A stretch of DNA of 44,196 nucleotides from Deltaproteobacteria bacterium UBA6601 (GTDB lineage: Bacteria; Myxococcota_A; UBA796; UBA9615). The stretch is from NCBI GenBank assembly GCA_002433485.1, contig DJIF01000083.1, positions 36,137 to 80,332 of the forward strand. The letters are read 5' to 3'. The notes beneath the pieces were generated by a model. That model was not told the origin of the DNA. It did no database searches and was given only the letters and a program-made list of their open reading frames with translations. The position numbers and the translations under genes were made by a program. This document shows, piece by piece, positions 26,418 through 34,420 of this stretch. Position 1 is the stretch's first letter, and each line of letters starts with the position of its first letter.

Positions 26418-27459
26418 GCCCAGTTCCGTGGGCCTTGCGCACCAGTGGTGCGGGGTGCTCAGCTGGGCTCTCTGCGCGATCTTCCTGGTGTGGCTGCCGG
26501 CCGAAGCCAAGGCCGAGGACGGTGCTGAGGCCGAGGTTGAGGAAGATGGCGATGAGGCTGGTCAGTCAAGCTCTTCTGAGACCGAGACCGAGGCTGAGTC
26601 GGGAGCAACCTCCCACTCTAAGCCTCGTGAAAGTGCAGCTTCTGAGTCGGAGCCATCCCTGGAGCAGTCGGCGAAGGCTGCCGACGGGAAGCAGTCCCCC
26701 GCGGCCGTGGGGGAGGCTCCAGAGAGTGACCGTCCAGATCCTGAACCGGGACTTTACCCCTTTGACTCGAAGCCAAGGGCGCGGCAGAACGGCAAGTATT
26801 CTCCTGATTGGGCCGAGCATCCTTTCAGTATCAATGGATTGATTCCTACCTGGGAGAGCAGCGGCCGGAGCTTGGAGCGCCTGCAGGTCTATCTTGGGAG
26901 CTCCCACGTTCAGCTTGGCCTGGGCCGGGGTGTGACCCTGGGGATTCGCCCGATCCCTTATCCGTCGGGAGCTCCCAACCTCCATGTGCGTGTTCAGCTG
27001 CTGGCTAGAGCTGAACTCTTCGTGTCGCTAAGGACCGAGGCGATGGTCTTGCTGCCTGGAGCCGGCAACTCCTTTGTCTCGTCCAACTTCAAGTCCCGGA
27101 TTAATAACTGGAACCGGCCTTACCTGGTGTTGCCGATCACTGCTGCTGCGAGCTGGCAGCCGCTGAAGTGGTTGCAGCTGAATCAGAGTCTGACTCTGCT
27201 CGGGGTGTTTGGACTCGGTGAGCCCAGTGTGCGCCTGACCCTCGGCTATGTGCTTACCGTTGAGTTCGTGCCTCATCCCCGTCACGGCTTTCTCATCCAT
27301 GTCGGTGAGGTTGGCTTCTGGGATCACGATTTTGTGATGGTCGGTGCCTCCTACCGGCTCAACTATCGGGCCTTTGAGGCGCGCCTTGGTTACCTGTATC
27401 GACGCTCCCTCGACGGTGGCCAGGGAGCGCCGGTGTTTGCGGTGGGGTTTCGGTTCTGA
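26410..27459 (+). CDS. Putative outer-membrane beta-barrel protein with acidic linker
   Basis: The 349-residue protein starts at GTG 26410 inside the end of the hydrolase gene. It has a signal peptide cleaved near EAKAED, then about 90 residues of Glu/Ala/Ser-rich, disordered sequence, then about 215 residues of alternating polar/hydrophobic strands (LHVRVQLLARAELFVSLRTE, FEARLGYLYRRS) ending in a terminal phenylalanine (VGFRF), the usual BAM signal of outer-membrane barrels. The barrel would have about 10-12 strands. No family is recognised. Its gene fits between an SGNH-like hydrolase and a phosphatase-fold lipoprotein, which suggests an envelope assembly. Confidence 0.6.
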   Translation: MNEPSSVGLAHQWCGVLSWALCAIFLVWLPAEAKAEDGAEAEVEEDGDEAGQSSSSETETEAESGATSHSKPRESAASESEPSLEQSAKAADGKQSPAAVGEAPESDRPDPEPGLYPFDSKPRARQNGKYSPDWAEHPFSINGLIPTWESSGRSLERLQVYLGSSHVQLGLGRGVTLGIRPIPYPSGAPNLHVRVQLLARAELFVSLRTEAMVLLPGAGNSFVSSNFKSRINNWNRPYLVLPITAAASWQPLKWLQLNQSLTLLGVFGLGEPSVRLTLGYVLTVEFVPHPRHGFLIHVGEVGFWDHDFVMVGASYRLNYRAFEARLGYLYRRSLDGGQGAPVFAVGFRF

Positions 27460-29024
27460 TGGCCGCTCAAGCCCATGGACAGCTCGCCTCTAAAGGATCG
27501 CTGCTGGGCCTGCTTCGCTGCAGCCTGATCTGCCTCGCAGTGGGCTTGATGGGCTGCGATTGGGAGCTGTTTCATCTCTACAATGGCCTGCCCGTGCCCG
27601 CCAATGATGAGGCGCCCGATACGGTCCATGTCTACCTCGCGGTCGATGGGCTGGACTACGAGACCATGCTCTGGGCCCAGGACGAGGGAGCCTTTCCCGC
27701 TACCAGCTGGTCGCTGTCTTCGTCCATTCCGATGTTTCCTGCGACCTCCTTCACCAGTTGGACCCGCTATTTGCAGACCGAGCCCTTGTCTGGCTTTGAG
27801 TATGAGTACTACGACCCGACTCAGGATCTGGTGATCAATCACGGCGATCTGGGGCTGGCCAGCCACATCGTGCCGCCTCTTGAAGGCCTAGGGCTTGAGG
27901 GTTCTGCCTACTTCAGGGCGTTTGACCACCACGCCAATGGCTATATGGATGTGGTCAGTAACTACGCTAGCCCGTTTCAGAACTTCGGCCGGGGACTGGA
28001 CGACTTGTTCTATGTCCTGGACAGCAGGACTCAGGACTCCGCGACCTTCTTTGGTTATGTCCCGCAGACCGACATCATTGCCCACAGCTTTGACCCCAGC
28101 GAGGTATTGAGTGCCGTGCTGGAGATTGATCGGCGCATTGATGAATTTCGTGCGCGCCACCCGGAACGGGAGTTCATCTTCACGGTGTTCTCTGACCACG
28201 GTATGAATTTTACGCCTACCCCTCCTGAGCGGTTGGTCGAAGTGGATCAGGAGATGGAGGAGCTAGGTATTCGAGTGGTGGACTCGCTTGAGCCCTGGCG
28301 TGATGCCGATGAACTGGTGGCCATCCCGATTCTGCACTCCAGGGTGACCTATGCCGCTTTGCACAGCTTCCCGGAGGACGCCTGTGAAATTGCTGCTGTG
28401 ATGTCGGGCGCCGAGGGCATTGATCTCGGCATCTGTCGGGGGGGCGCTCCCCCAGCAGCGATCGCAATGGATCTGGAGGACAGCTGGTTTAGGCTGTGGC
28501 GTGGGCAGCAACAGATTGCCGAATTCGGCTTCGACCCGGTCACTGATCGCTACCTCCTGCCTCGCAGCATCGATTGGAGCCGCCTCGGCCTGATCCTTCC
28601 GCCCGGCGGCGGTAAGCATGCTGAATTTGAGAGCTTCAGCGACGAGGAGCTATTTGGCTTCAGCTACGATGCGAGCTATCCCGATTTGTTTTATCGGGTG
28701 CGGACCTCTTTTGACCCCATCAGCGTGAAGTGGCCAGCAGAGGTGTTGCTTTCGTTTCGATTGGGCTGGGTCTCAGCGGGCTTCAGCCTTGGCTGCGCTA
28801 CCGATCACATTGGTGCCAGTGCATCGCATGGTGCGCTGCTTGAGGCTGGCTCGAGGGGTGTCTTGATCACCGAAGAGCAGGAGTTGCCACCCGCCTTTCG
28901 TGGGGACAACATCCTTGACCACTTCCCAAGGCTTCAGGAACACATCTCGGAGCGGCGCGGTCTGCTCATCTATCCGGGTGACCCCAATCGGGGCCTGGAC
29001 TACCTCGAGATCCCCTGGCAGTAG
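27459..29024 (+). CDS. Alkaline-phosphatase-superfamily lipoprotein (NPP-like)
   Basis: The start ATG shares one base with the TGA of the barrel gene. The 521-residue protein has a lipobox (LMGC, Cys33). Metal ligands and nucleophile of the type I phosphodiesterase/nucleotide pyrophosphatase fold can be placed: Asp63 in VYLAVDGLD, Thr96/Ser97 in FPATSFTSW, Asp205 and His209 in QTDIIAHSFD, Asp246-His247 in FSDHGM, and His457 in SASHGALL. A two-metal enzyme acting on phosphodiester or phospho-glycan bonds, or transferring a phospho-group, is likely. It is the last gene of the cassette and is convergent with the GT-C-like gene, 35 bp away. Confidence 0.75.
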   Translation: MAAQAHGQLASKGSLLGLLRCSLICLAVGLMGCDWELFHLYNGLPVPANDEAPDTVHVYLAVDGLDYETMLWAQDEGAFPATSWSLSSSIPMFPATSFTSWTRYLQTEPLSGFEYEYYDPTQDLVINHGDLGLASHIVPPLEGLGLEGSAYFRAFDHHANGYMDVVSNYASPFQNFGRGLDDLFYVLDSRTQDSATFFGYVPQTDIIAHSFDPSEVLSAVLEIDRRIDEFRARHPEREFIFTVFSDHGMNFTPTPPERLVEVDQEMEELGIRVVDSLEPWRDADELVAIPILHSRVTYAALHSFPEDACEIAAVMSGAEGIDLGICRGGAPPAAIAMDLEDSWFRLWRGQQQIAEFGFDPVTDRYLLPRSIDWSRLGLILPPGGGKHAEFESFSDEELFGFSYDASYPDLFYRVRTSFDPISVKWPAEVLLSFRLGWVSAGFSLGCATDHIGASASHGALLEAGSRGVLITEEQELPPAFRGDNILDHFPRLQEHISERRGLLIYPGDPNRGLDYLEIPWQ

Positions 29025-29059
29025 CCGCTGGCGACGCAGTAAAGGCTCGTTTGAGGACA

Positions 29060-30874
29060 TCAGTAGATGTAGAGCCGATTCAGGAATGCCTCACTTACCT
29101 GAAGCTCACCGTCGCCCGACCAGTAGTCGAGCCGCCAGCCATCCCGTCTACCCTTGCTAAAGGCCTGCTTGTCGGCGCTGTCGGGCAGTCCTTGCAGATA
29201 TCGCTTGCAGTAGATGTCTGCTCGACCTGCTCCGTACCAGAGCTCGTCTTGCCAGTGGTCTTCAGCCGCCTTGAACAGTCGGGTGAGGATCTGCTCCTGG
29301 CAGCCCGTGTTGTTGTAGCCCATTGCCAGCCCCTGCCAGAGTAGGCTCTCTACAGCTGGGGGAGTGTCGGCTGGGATGAAGCGCTCCGGTGGACTGTGCT
29401 CAGTAGCGAGCAGAACTCCGACCCCGAAGCCGCGCCAGAATTCCTCGCGTGCCTCATCATCCTGCAACAGTCCGTGTCGCTGGGGTAGCTTTTGTAGTTC
29501 CGGCCAGCTTCGCTCTCCAGGGGCTTCGAAGGCCGCGCTTAGACCTGCCCAGAGGGTCCAGCGCGGCAGCCGTTGCGACTCGATGTGCTGGGGCTGCAGG
29601 TCGGTGTCGATGAACTGGCGTCGAACCCAGGGCTCGTAGCCCTTGATGGAGGTCCACGGTGCCGGAAAGACTGCCGGACGGCACAGTAGGGCGAAGCCCA
29701 GTACGTGACTGAACAGCAAGGCGGTGAGGAGGATACGCCGTCGCTGGAGCGGTAGGCGGGTGTGGGCCCAGAGCGCTGCGATGAGGGCCAGTGGTGCCAT
29801 GGGCAGCAGATAGCGCGGTCCATCGAAGTAGTGGATCTCGACCTTGAAGCCAGTGAGGAGCAGCACCAGCAGGTAGACGAGCATGGACAAAAGCAGGGAC
29901 CTGCGAGCGAGTTGTGCCTGACTCGGGTCTTTTATTGAGTTGCTGGCAGCAGCCTTCCAAGCCAACAGCAGGCCGCTTACCAGCAGCAGGCTCCAGACTG
30001 CCCCCAGAGGCAGATAATGGAGCTCCAGACTCGCTTCATCGACCCTGCCGAAGCCGGCTCCATAGACCACTGTAAGCCAGAGGTTGTCGATTGCCTGGCT
30101 CAGCACTTCACCGCGGAAGGCGCCGCCTGACTCAAGGCCTGTGAGTCCGACGATGAGATCACCCTGGCTGCTGAGCCTGGTGGCATCCCGCGCGTGAAAG
30201 GCCCAGCCAAGGCCCGGCAGGGTAGCGAGGCCCCAGTACAGCAGGGGGCGCCAGCCGTACTTGATGGTGATGAACCAGGCAAGGCCTGGCAGTAGCGGCG
30301 CCAGTGCGAAGCCGCAGAACAGACCCAGCCCTGCGCTCAGACCACTCAGGACCAGTCGACTGAGCGCGAGCCGCCGGGTCGGTTGGAGTGGCAACAGCAG
30401 TAGCAGCGCCAGACCGTGCCAGGCCGAGGCGCCGAGGTGGGCGAAGCTGGAGCTGGCGGAGATTGCGGCCCGTTGCACCAGGGGCATGGGCAGTGCGAAC
30501 AGCAGGAAAGCGGCTATTAGGCTGCTGCTTGGGACCAGTCGCCGGGCGATCAGGAACCAGACCCCTGCCCATAAGGAAGCACCTAGGATGCCAGCCAATT
30601 TCAGTGTCCACAGGGAGCTGCCGAAGATCGCAAACAGCGGGGCGACCAGGGGGGTTAGCAGCACCCGCGAGCCTTCGCGGGGATAGGTCTGGAAGCTCTG
30701 CCAGCTCTGCTCCACCTGATCGAGCAGGGCAATGCCGAAGTTGCCGTATTCGAGTTCTTCCAGATCGATGGCGTCGAAGCTGAAGCTGAGCAGCAGCAGG
30801 TGCAGGGCGATAAAGGCGCCAGCGACCAGCATGGCGGTACCAGATTCTGACCGGCTGCTGTTGGGTTGGTTCAT
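29060..30874 (-). CDS. Polytopic membrane protein, putative GT-C glycosyltransferase
   Basis: From ATG 30874 (overlapping the methyltransferase stop as ATGA) the protein is 604 residues. About ten to twelve membrane segments fill the first ~420 residues; the rest is soluble and Trp/Tyr/Arg-rich. The first periplasmic loop contains DAIDLEELEYGNFG, a D-E pattern placed as in the catalytic loop of PMT/ArnT-like GT-C enzymes, and an HYFDGPRYLLPMAP segment precedes a late helix. It would transfer sugar from a polyprenyl-phosphate donor in the periplasm. The divergent GT2/deacetylase pair 760 bp away could make that donor. A start at 30892 is also possible. Confidence 0.55.
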   Translation of the reverse strand: MNQPNSSRSESGTAMLVAGAFIALHLLLLSFSFDAIDLEELEYGNFGIALLDQVEQSWQSFQTYPREGSRVLLTPLVAPLFAIFGSSLWTLKLAGILGASLWAGVWFLIARRLVPSSSLIAAFLLFALPMPLVQRAAISASSSFAHLGASAWHGLALLLLLPLQPTRRLALSRLVLSGLSAGLGLFCGFALAPLLPGLAWFITIKYGWRPLLYWGLATLPGLGWAFHARDATRLSSQGDLIVGLTGLESGGAFRGEVLSQAIDNLWLTVVYGAGFGRVDEASLELHYLPLGAVWSLLLVSGLLLAWKAAASNSIKDPSQAQLARRSLLLSMLVYLLVLLLTGFKVEIHYFDGPRYLLPMAPLALIAALWAHTRLPLQRRRILLTALLFSHVLGFALLCRPAVFPAPWTSIKGYEPWVRRQFIDTDLQPQHIESQRLPRWTLWAGLSAAFEAPGERSWPELQKLPQRHGLLQDDEAREEFWRGFGVGVLLATEHSPPERFIPADTPPAVESLLWQGLAMGYNNTGCQEQILTRLFKAAEDHWQDELWYGAGRADIYCKRYLQGLPDSADKQAFSKGRRDGWRLDYWSGDGELQVSEAFLNRLYIY

Positions 30875-31566
30875 TGTGGTTTCGCAATCCATGTCTGACG
30901 TGACCTGGAGGGCTTGAAGTTATGCGCGCAAGGGCTACCGCGCAGGCCGTGCCTGTCGAGTACTTCGATCAGCTCGCTCGCCTCGAATCGGCGCAAGTGC
31001 AGACCCCAGCGCAGCCGGCGGCCCAGGGATAGACTCAGAGCCAGCAGGTTCCGGGCGGCCGCGCTGGGAGCGACTGCAAGCACATCAGAGTTCAGTACAT
31101 CGCGCAGTTCGCTGCCTAACCGCTGGGCTTTTGGGATCACATCGATCAGGGCCAGGGCCCCGCTGGGTTTGAGCAGGCGGCTTGCCAGCTGCAGGACATC
31201 GTTGACTTCAGTGTCGTCTAGGTATTGCAGGACAGAACAAAGCAGCACAGCATCCATACTGTGCTCGGGCAGTTCGCGCAGCTCGCTCTCGTTGAGCACA
31301 TGAACCCGTTCGCAGGACGCGTAGTGTTGGCTGGCTGCTTGGATGAAGTGGTGGGCCCGGTCGAACAGCAGGACTTCGATGCCCCGCTCGGCCAACAGTT
31401 CGCTACCATGGGCTGGCCCGCAGCCCCAATCCAGAATGCGGGCACCAGGGTTCAGCTGCAGTTCATCAATGACTCGCTCGGCGACCACCCGTGCGTCTGC
31501 CGGCGTCGTCGTCCGGGGCCCCAGAGACGAGCTTTGTTCCTGCCAGATCTGCAGCCACCTGCTCAT
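30871..31566 (-). CDS. Class I SAM-dependent methyltransferase
   Basis: The 231-residue protein has the Rossmann methyltransferase motif I ILDWGCGPAHG (44-54), a motif IV region AVLLCSVLQYLDD, and a post-motif LLKPSGALALIDVIP, all typical of small-molecule or UbiE/type-11-like methyltransferases. The C-terminus is Arg-rich. The substrate cannot be read; a lipid or sugar is suggested by its coupling (ATGA overlap) to the GT-C-like gene. It diverges from the GT2 gene with 68 bp between them. Confidence 0.85.
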   Translation of the reverse strand: MSRWLQIWQEQSSSLGPRTTTPADARVVAERVIDELQLNPGARILDWGCGPAHGSELLAERGIEVLLFDRAHHFIQAASQHYASCERVHVLNESELRELPEHSMDAVLLCSVLQYLDDTEVNDVLQLASRLLKPSGALALIDVIPKAQRLGSELRDVLNSDVLAVAPSAAARNLLALSLSLGRRLRWGLHLRRFEASELIEVLDRHGLRGSPCAHNFKPSRSRQTWIAKPQ

Positions 31567-31634
31567 GAGTTTCGATTATCGGTACTCTCGCTCGCAGTGT
31601 CGCCCTCTCTGCGCAGGTATCCTGAGCATTGTCC

Positions 31635-32360
31635 ATGTACGTGTCCGTCTTGATTCCAGCGTTCAACGAGCGGGCTCGCCTCGAGCCTACTCTGCAGGCC
31701 ATCAGCCAGGCCTTGTCTGAGCAGAGCTGGGAGTGGGAGCTTCTCGTTGCTGACGATGGCAGCGTGGACGGTACCGCTCAGCTGGTCGAGGCTTTCGCCA
31801 GTCAGTCCCCTGTGGTCCGCCTGTTGCGTAGCGATCACAATCAGGGCAAGGGGGCTGCTCTGGCTCGTGCAGCAGCGCAGAGCAGCGGACAGTATCTGGT
31901 TTATTGCGATGCGGATCTACCGGTTGACGCGGCGCGATTGGTGGAACTCATTGCGCCCCTTGAGTCGGGTCGGGCCGATGTAGTTATGGTCTCTCGCTGG
32001 ATGGATAGTTCGCCACCGGTGTTGGGGGCTCCGGCCTCGCGGCGGCTATTGAGTTGGCTGTTTCGTTGGTGGGTCGCGCCGCTTCTTCCGGCCGGCCTGA
32101 GTGATAGTCAGTGCGGCTTCAAGGCGTTCCGGGGAGACGCGGCCCGGGAGTTGTTTGCCTGTCTGGAGACCGCTGGCTTTGCCTTTGATTTGGAGCTGCT
32201 GTGTCGGGCTTCAGCCCGTGGCCTTCGGTGCTTGGAATTGCCCCTCCAGGTTCAACATGTGGTGGGCAGTCGGGTACGGCCTGTGATCGATTCCCTGCGG
32301 ATGGTCGCCGCGGTGCTGCGCATCGCGTTCAAGCAGTACTCAGGGAGCTATCGCTCGTGA
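31635..32360 (+). CDS. GT2 glycosyltransferase, polyprenyl-phosphate sugar synthase type
   Basis: From ATG 31635 (an in-frame TTG lies two codons upstream) the product is 241 residues. It has the GT-A fold motifs VSVLIPAFNE, ADDGSVDGT (39-47), DAD at 92-94, and SDSQCGFKAFRG followed by FAFDLELL, which are signatures of dolichyl-phosphate beta-glucosyltransferase/mannosyltransferase-like enzymes. No membrane segment is present, so it acts at the cytoplasmic face, putting a sugar onto undecaprenyl phosphate. The next gene, a YdjC-type deacetylase, overlaps by four bases (GTGA), implying the two act in sequence. Confidence 0.88.
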   Translation: MYVSVLIPAFNERARLEPTLQAISQALSEQSWEWELLVADDGSVDGTAQLVEAFASQSPVVRLLRSDHNQGKGAALARAAAQSSGQYLVYCDADLPVDAARLVELIAPLESGRADVVMVSRWMDSSPPVLGAPASRRLLSWLFRWWVAPLLPAGLSDSQCGFKAFRGDAARELFACLETAGFAFDLELLCRASARGLRCLELPLQVQHVVGSRVRPVIDSLRMVAAVLRIAFKQYSGSYRS

Positions 32361-33166
32361 TCCGTAAGCTGGTGGTGGTAGCCGATGACCTTGGTGCTTG
32401 TGTGGCCACCAATAAGGGCGTGCTCCAGGCTCATCGCGAGGGAATCGTAACTGCTGCTTCGCTGTTGGTGGGGATGCCCAGCAGTAAGGCAGCGGCCGAA
32501 GCTGCTGCTGCTCAGGGCCTGCCCCTTGGTCTTCACGTTCGCCTGACCGCCGGCCCGCCGCTAAGTCCCGGGCCGGCCACGATCGGACTGGCTCGAGCAG
32601 GTCGGTTCTGCGCCCTTCCCCAGGTGCTCGCCCGGCTCAGTTTGGGCGGTGCTGAACTGCGGCGGGTGCTGATAGAGGAGCTGCGGGCTCAGGTACAGGC
32701 CTTTGAAGGGCTGGTCGCACAAGCCGATCACATCAACAGTCACCACCACCTCCACCTCCACCCAGCGGTGCTGGAACCCTTCCTTGAGGTGGCTTCTCAG
32801 GCCGGCTTTCCGGCGCTGCGTTGGCCTGTCGAACGCGGCTCATCTGGGGCCAGCCCGGTCCGTTGGGCCCAGGCTCAGGCCTTTGCCTTGTTGGCTCGTC
32901 GAGGAAGGGTTTCGCTAGCGTCCAGTGGGCTCTTCACCAGTGATCACTTCCGCGGCCTGGCTGCTATGGGCGCGCTCAACGCTCAGGCTCTGGCTGCAAT
33001 CCTGCGGGGGCTGCCCAGTGGCCTGACTGAGCTGATGTGTCATCCCGTTGCCGGTGCCGTTGGCGAGCCCGGGACTCAAGAATTGGCAAGCCTTTGTGCA
33101 GTTTCTGTTCGTCAACAGCTGGAGGCTGAGTCCATCCAACTGGGCTCATTCGCCGAGCTCTGCTGA
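32357..33166 (+). CDS. YdjC/ChbG-family carbohydrate deacetylase (NaxD-like context)
   Basis: Start GTG 32357 overlaps the GT2 stop; 269 residues. The YdjC metal site is readable: Asp10-Asp11 in VVVADDLG, His60 in LGLHVRLT, and His125 in a run of histidines (HINSHHHLHLHP). The family removes acetyl groups from N-acetylated sugars; ChbG acts on chitooligosaccharides, and NaxD of Francisella on undecaprenyl-phosphate-GalNAc. Coupling to a polyprenyl-phosphate glycosyltransferase favours the lipid-linked substrate. The C-terminal half is shorter on conserved features. Confidence 0.85.
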   Translation: MIRKLVVVADDLGACVATNKGVLQAHREGIVTAASLLVGMPSSKAAAEAAAAQGLPLGLHVRLTAGPPLSPGPATIGLARAGRFCALPQVLARLSLGGAELRRVLIEELRAQVQAFEGLVAQADHINSHHHLHLHPAVLEPFLEVASQAGFPALRWPVERGSSGASPVRWAQAQAFALLARRGRVSLASSGLFTSDHFRGLAAMGALNAQALAAILRGLPSGLTELMCHPVAGAVGEPGTQELASLCAVSVRQQLEAESIQLGSFAELC

Positions 33167-33215
33167 GCTGCTCGAAATCCCCCCTTCGACCATGTAAAAC
33201 AGCGCCTCGTAATCT

Positions 33216-33220
33216 GGAGG
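33216..33220 (+). promoter_or_regulatory. Strong ribosome binding site of the TRAP binding protein
   Basis: GGAGG with an eight-base spacer to ATG 33229. It is among the best ribosome sites in the window and fits high expression of a periplasmic binding protein. Confidence 0.8.
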
Positions 33221-33228
33221 TCTCGACC

Positions 33229-34395
33229 ATGAAGCGACGCGAGTTTTTGAAGAAGGCGGCTGCTGGCGCGGCCGTAGCTGCCGGTACAGCTGCGGCGGGC
33301 TGTGCATCCGCCGAGCAGGTTCAATTTACCGCCAGTGAGCCCGCCAAGGCTTCGGCTGCCGGCGGCCCATCGAACGCGCCCCGAAGCGCTCGAAAGAAGG
33401 TCCGCTGGCGTCTGACTTCGTCCTTTCCTCGGTCTCTGGACACCATTTTTGGTGGGGCTGAGGTGTTGGCTGAGCGGGTCGCGGCGATGTCGGGCGGGGA
33501 CTTTGAGATTCAGGTCTATCCAGCCGGCGAGATCGTTCCTGGCTTGCAGGTGCTTGACGCCGTGCAGCAGAACACCGTGGAGATGGGCCAGACCGCCAGC
33601 TACTACTATGTTGGCAAGAATCCGGTCCTGGCCTACGACTGTTGTGTTCCGTTTGGCCTGACCGCGCGGCAGCAGACTGCCTGGCTGATGGAGGGCGGTG
33701 GGCTCGAACTGTTGCGGCCGGCCTTCGCCGATTTCAACATCATCAACTTTCCGGCGGGCAACACCGGAGTGCAGATGGGCGGCTGGTTCAAGAAGGAACT
33801 CGGTTCAGCTGCCGATCTTAAGGGTCTCAAGATGCGCATCCCCGGACTCGGCGGTTCGGTAATGAATCGCCTTGGTGTCACGGTTCAGGTGCTAGCTGGT
33901 GGGGACATCTTCCCGGCGCTGGAGCGGGGGGCCATTGATGCTACGGAGTGGGTTGGGCCCTACGACGATGAGAAGTTCGGCTTCTTCAAGGTGGCTCGTT
34001 ACTACTACTATCCCGGTTGGTGGGAGCCTGGCCCCAACCTCAGCTACTACGTGAACACCGAAGCTTGGGCGGCGCTACCGCTTGAGTTTCAGGAGATCTT
34101 CAAGGCCGCCGCCGAGCAGTCAGCGGTGGCAATGCAGGTGCGTTACGACGCACGCAACCCGGCCGCGCTGACCCGCCTGCTTGAGGCTGGGGTGCAGATG
34201 CGCCCGTTCTCCGATGACATTATGCAGTTGGCTGAGCAGGAGTCGCTTGCGCTGCTGGAGGAGCAGGCCGCCGAGGATGTCGCATATCGCAAGGTCTATG
34301 AGCCCTGGAAGAAAGCCCGCGGAGAGGCTTTTTCCTGGTGGGGTGCCGCTGAGCGAGCCTATGCAGCTTTTGCCTTTAAACCGCCGGGAGTCTGA
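33229..34395 (+). CDS. TRAP transporter substrate-binding protein, TakP/DctP family
   Basis: The 388-residue protein begins with a twin-arginine signal (KRREFLKKAA) that also carries a lipobox-like AAGC. The body matches the alpha-keto-acid-binding TakP branch of DctP-type receptors: KMRIPGLGGSVMNRLGV, GGDIFPALERGAIDATEWVG and ARYYYYPGWWEPGP. Known relatives bind 2-oxo acids or lactate, often with a cation. The permease genes lie on the opposite strand, ending convergently after the next gene, so receptor and membrane subunits are in separate transcripts. Confidence 0.9.
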   Translation: MKRREFLKKAAAGAAVAAGTAAAGCASAEQVQFTASEPAKASAAGGPSNAPRSARKKVRWRLTSSFPRSLDTIFGGAEVLAERVAAMSGGDFEIQVYPAGEIVPGLQVLDAVQQNTVEMGQTASYYYVGKNPVLAYDCCVPFGLTARQQTAWLMEGGGLELLRPAFADFNIINFPAGNTGVQMGGWFKKELGSAADLKGLKMRIPGLGGSVMNRLGVTVQVLAGGDIFPALERGAIDATEWVGPYDDEKFGFFKVARYYYYPGWWEPGPNLSYYVNTEAWAALPLEFQEIFKAAAEQSAVAMQVRYDARNPAALTRLLEAGVQMRPFSDDIMQLAEQESLALLEEQAAEDVAYRKVYEPWKKARGEAFSWWGAAERAYAAFAFKPPGV

Positions 34396-34420
34396 GCGTC
34401 GGGAGACGGCGCGCACGCTG

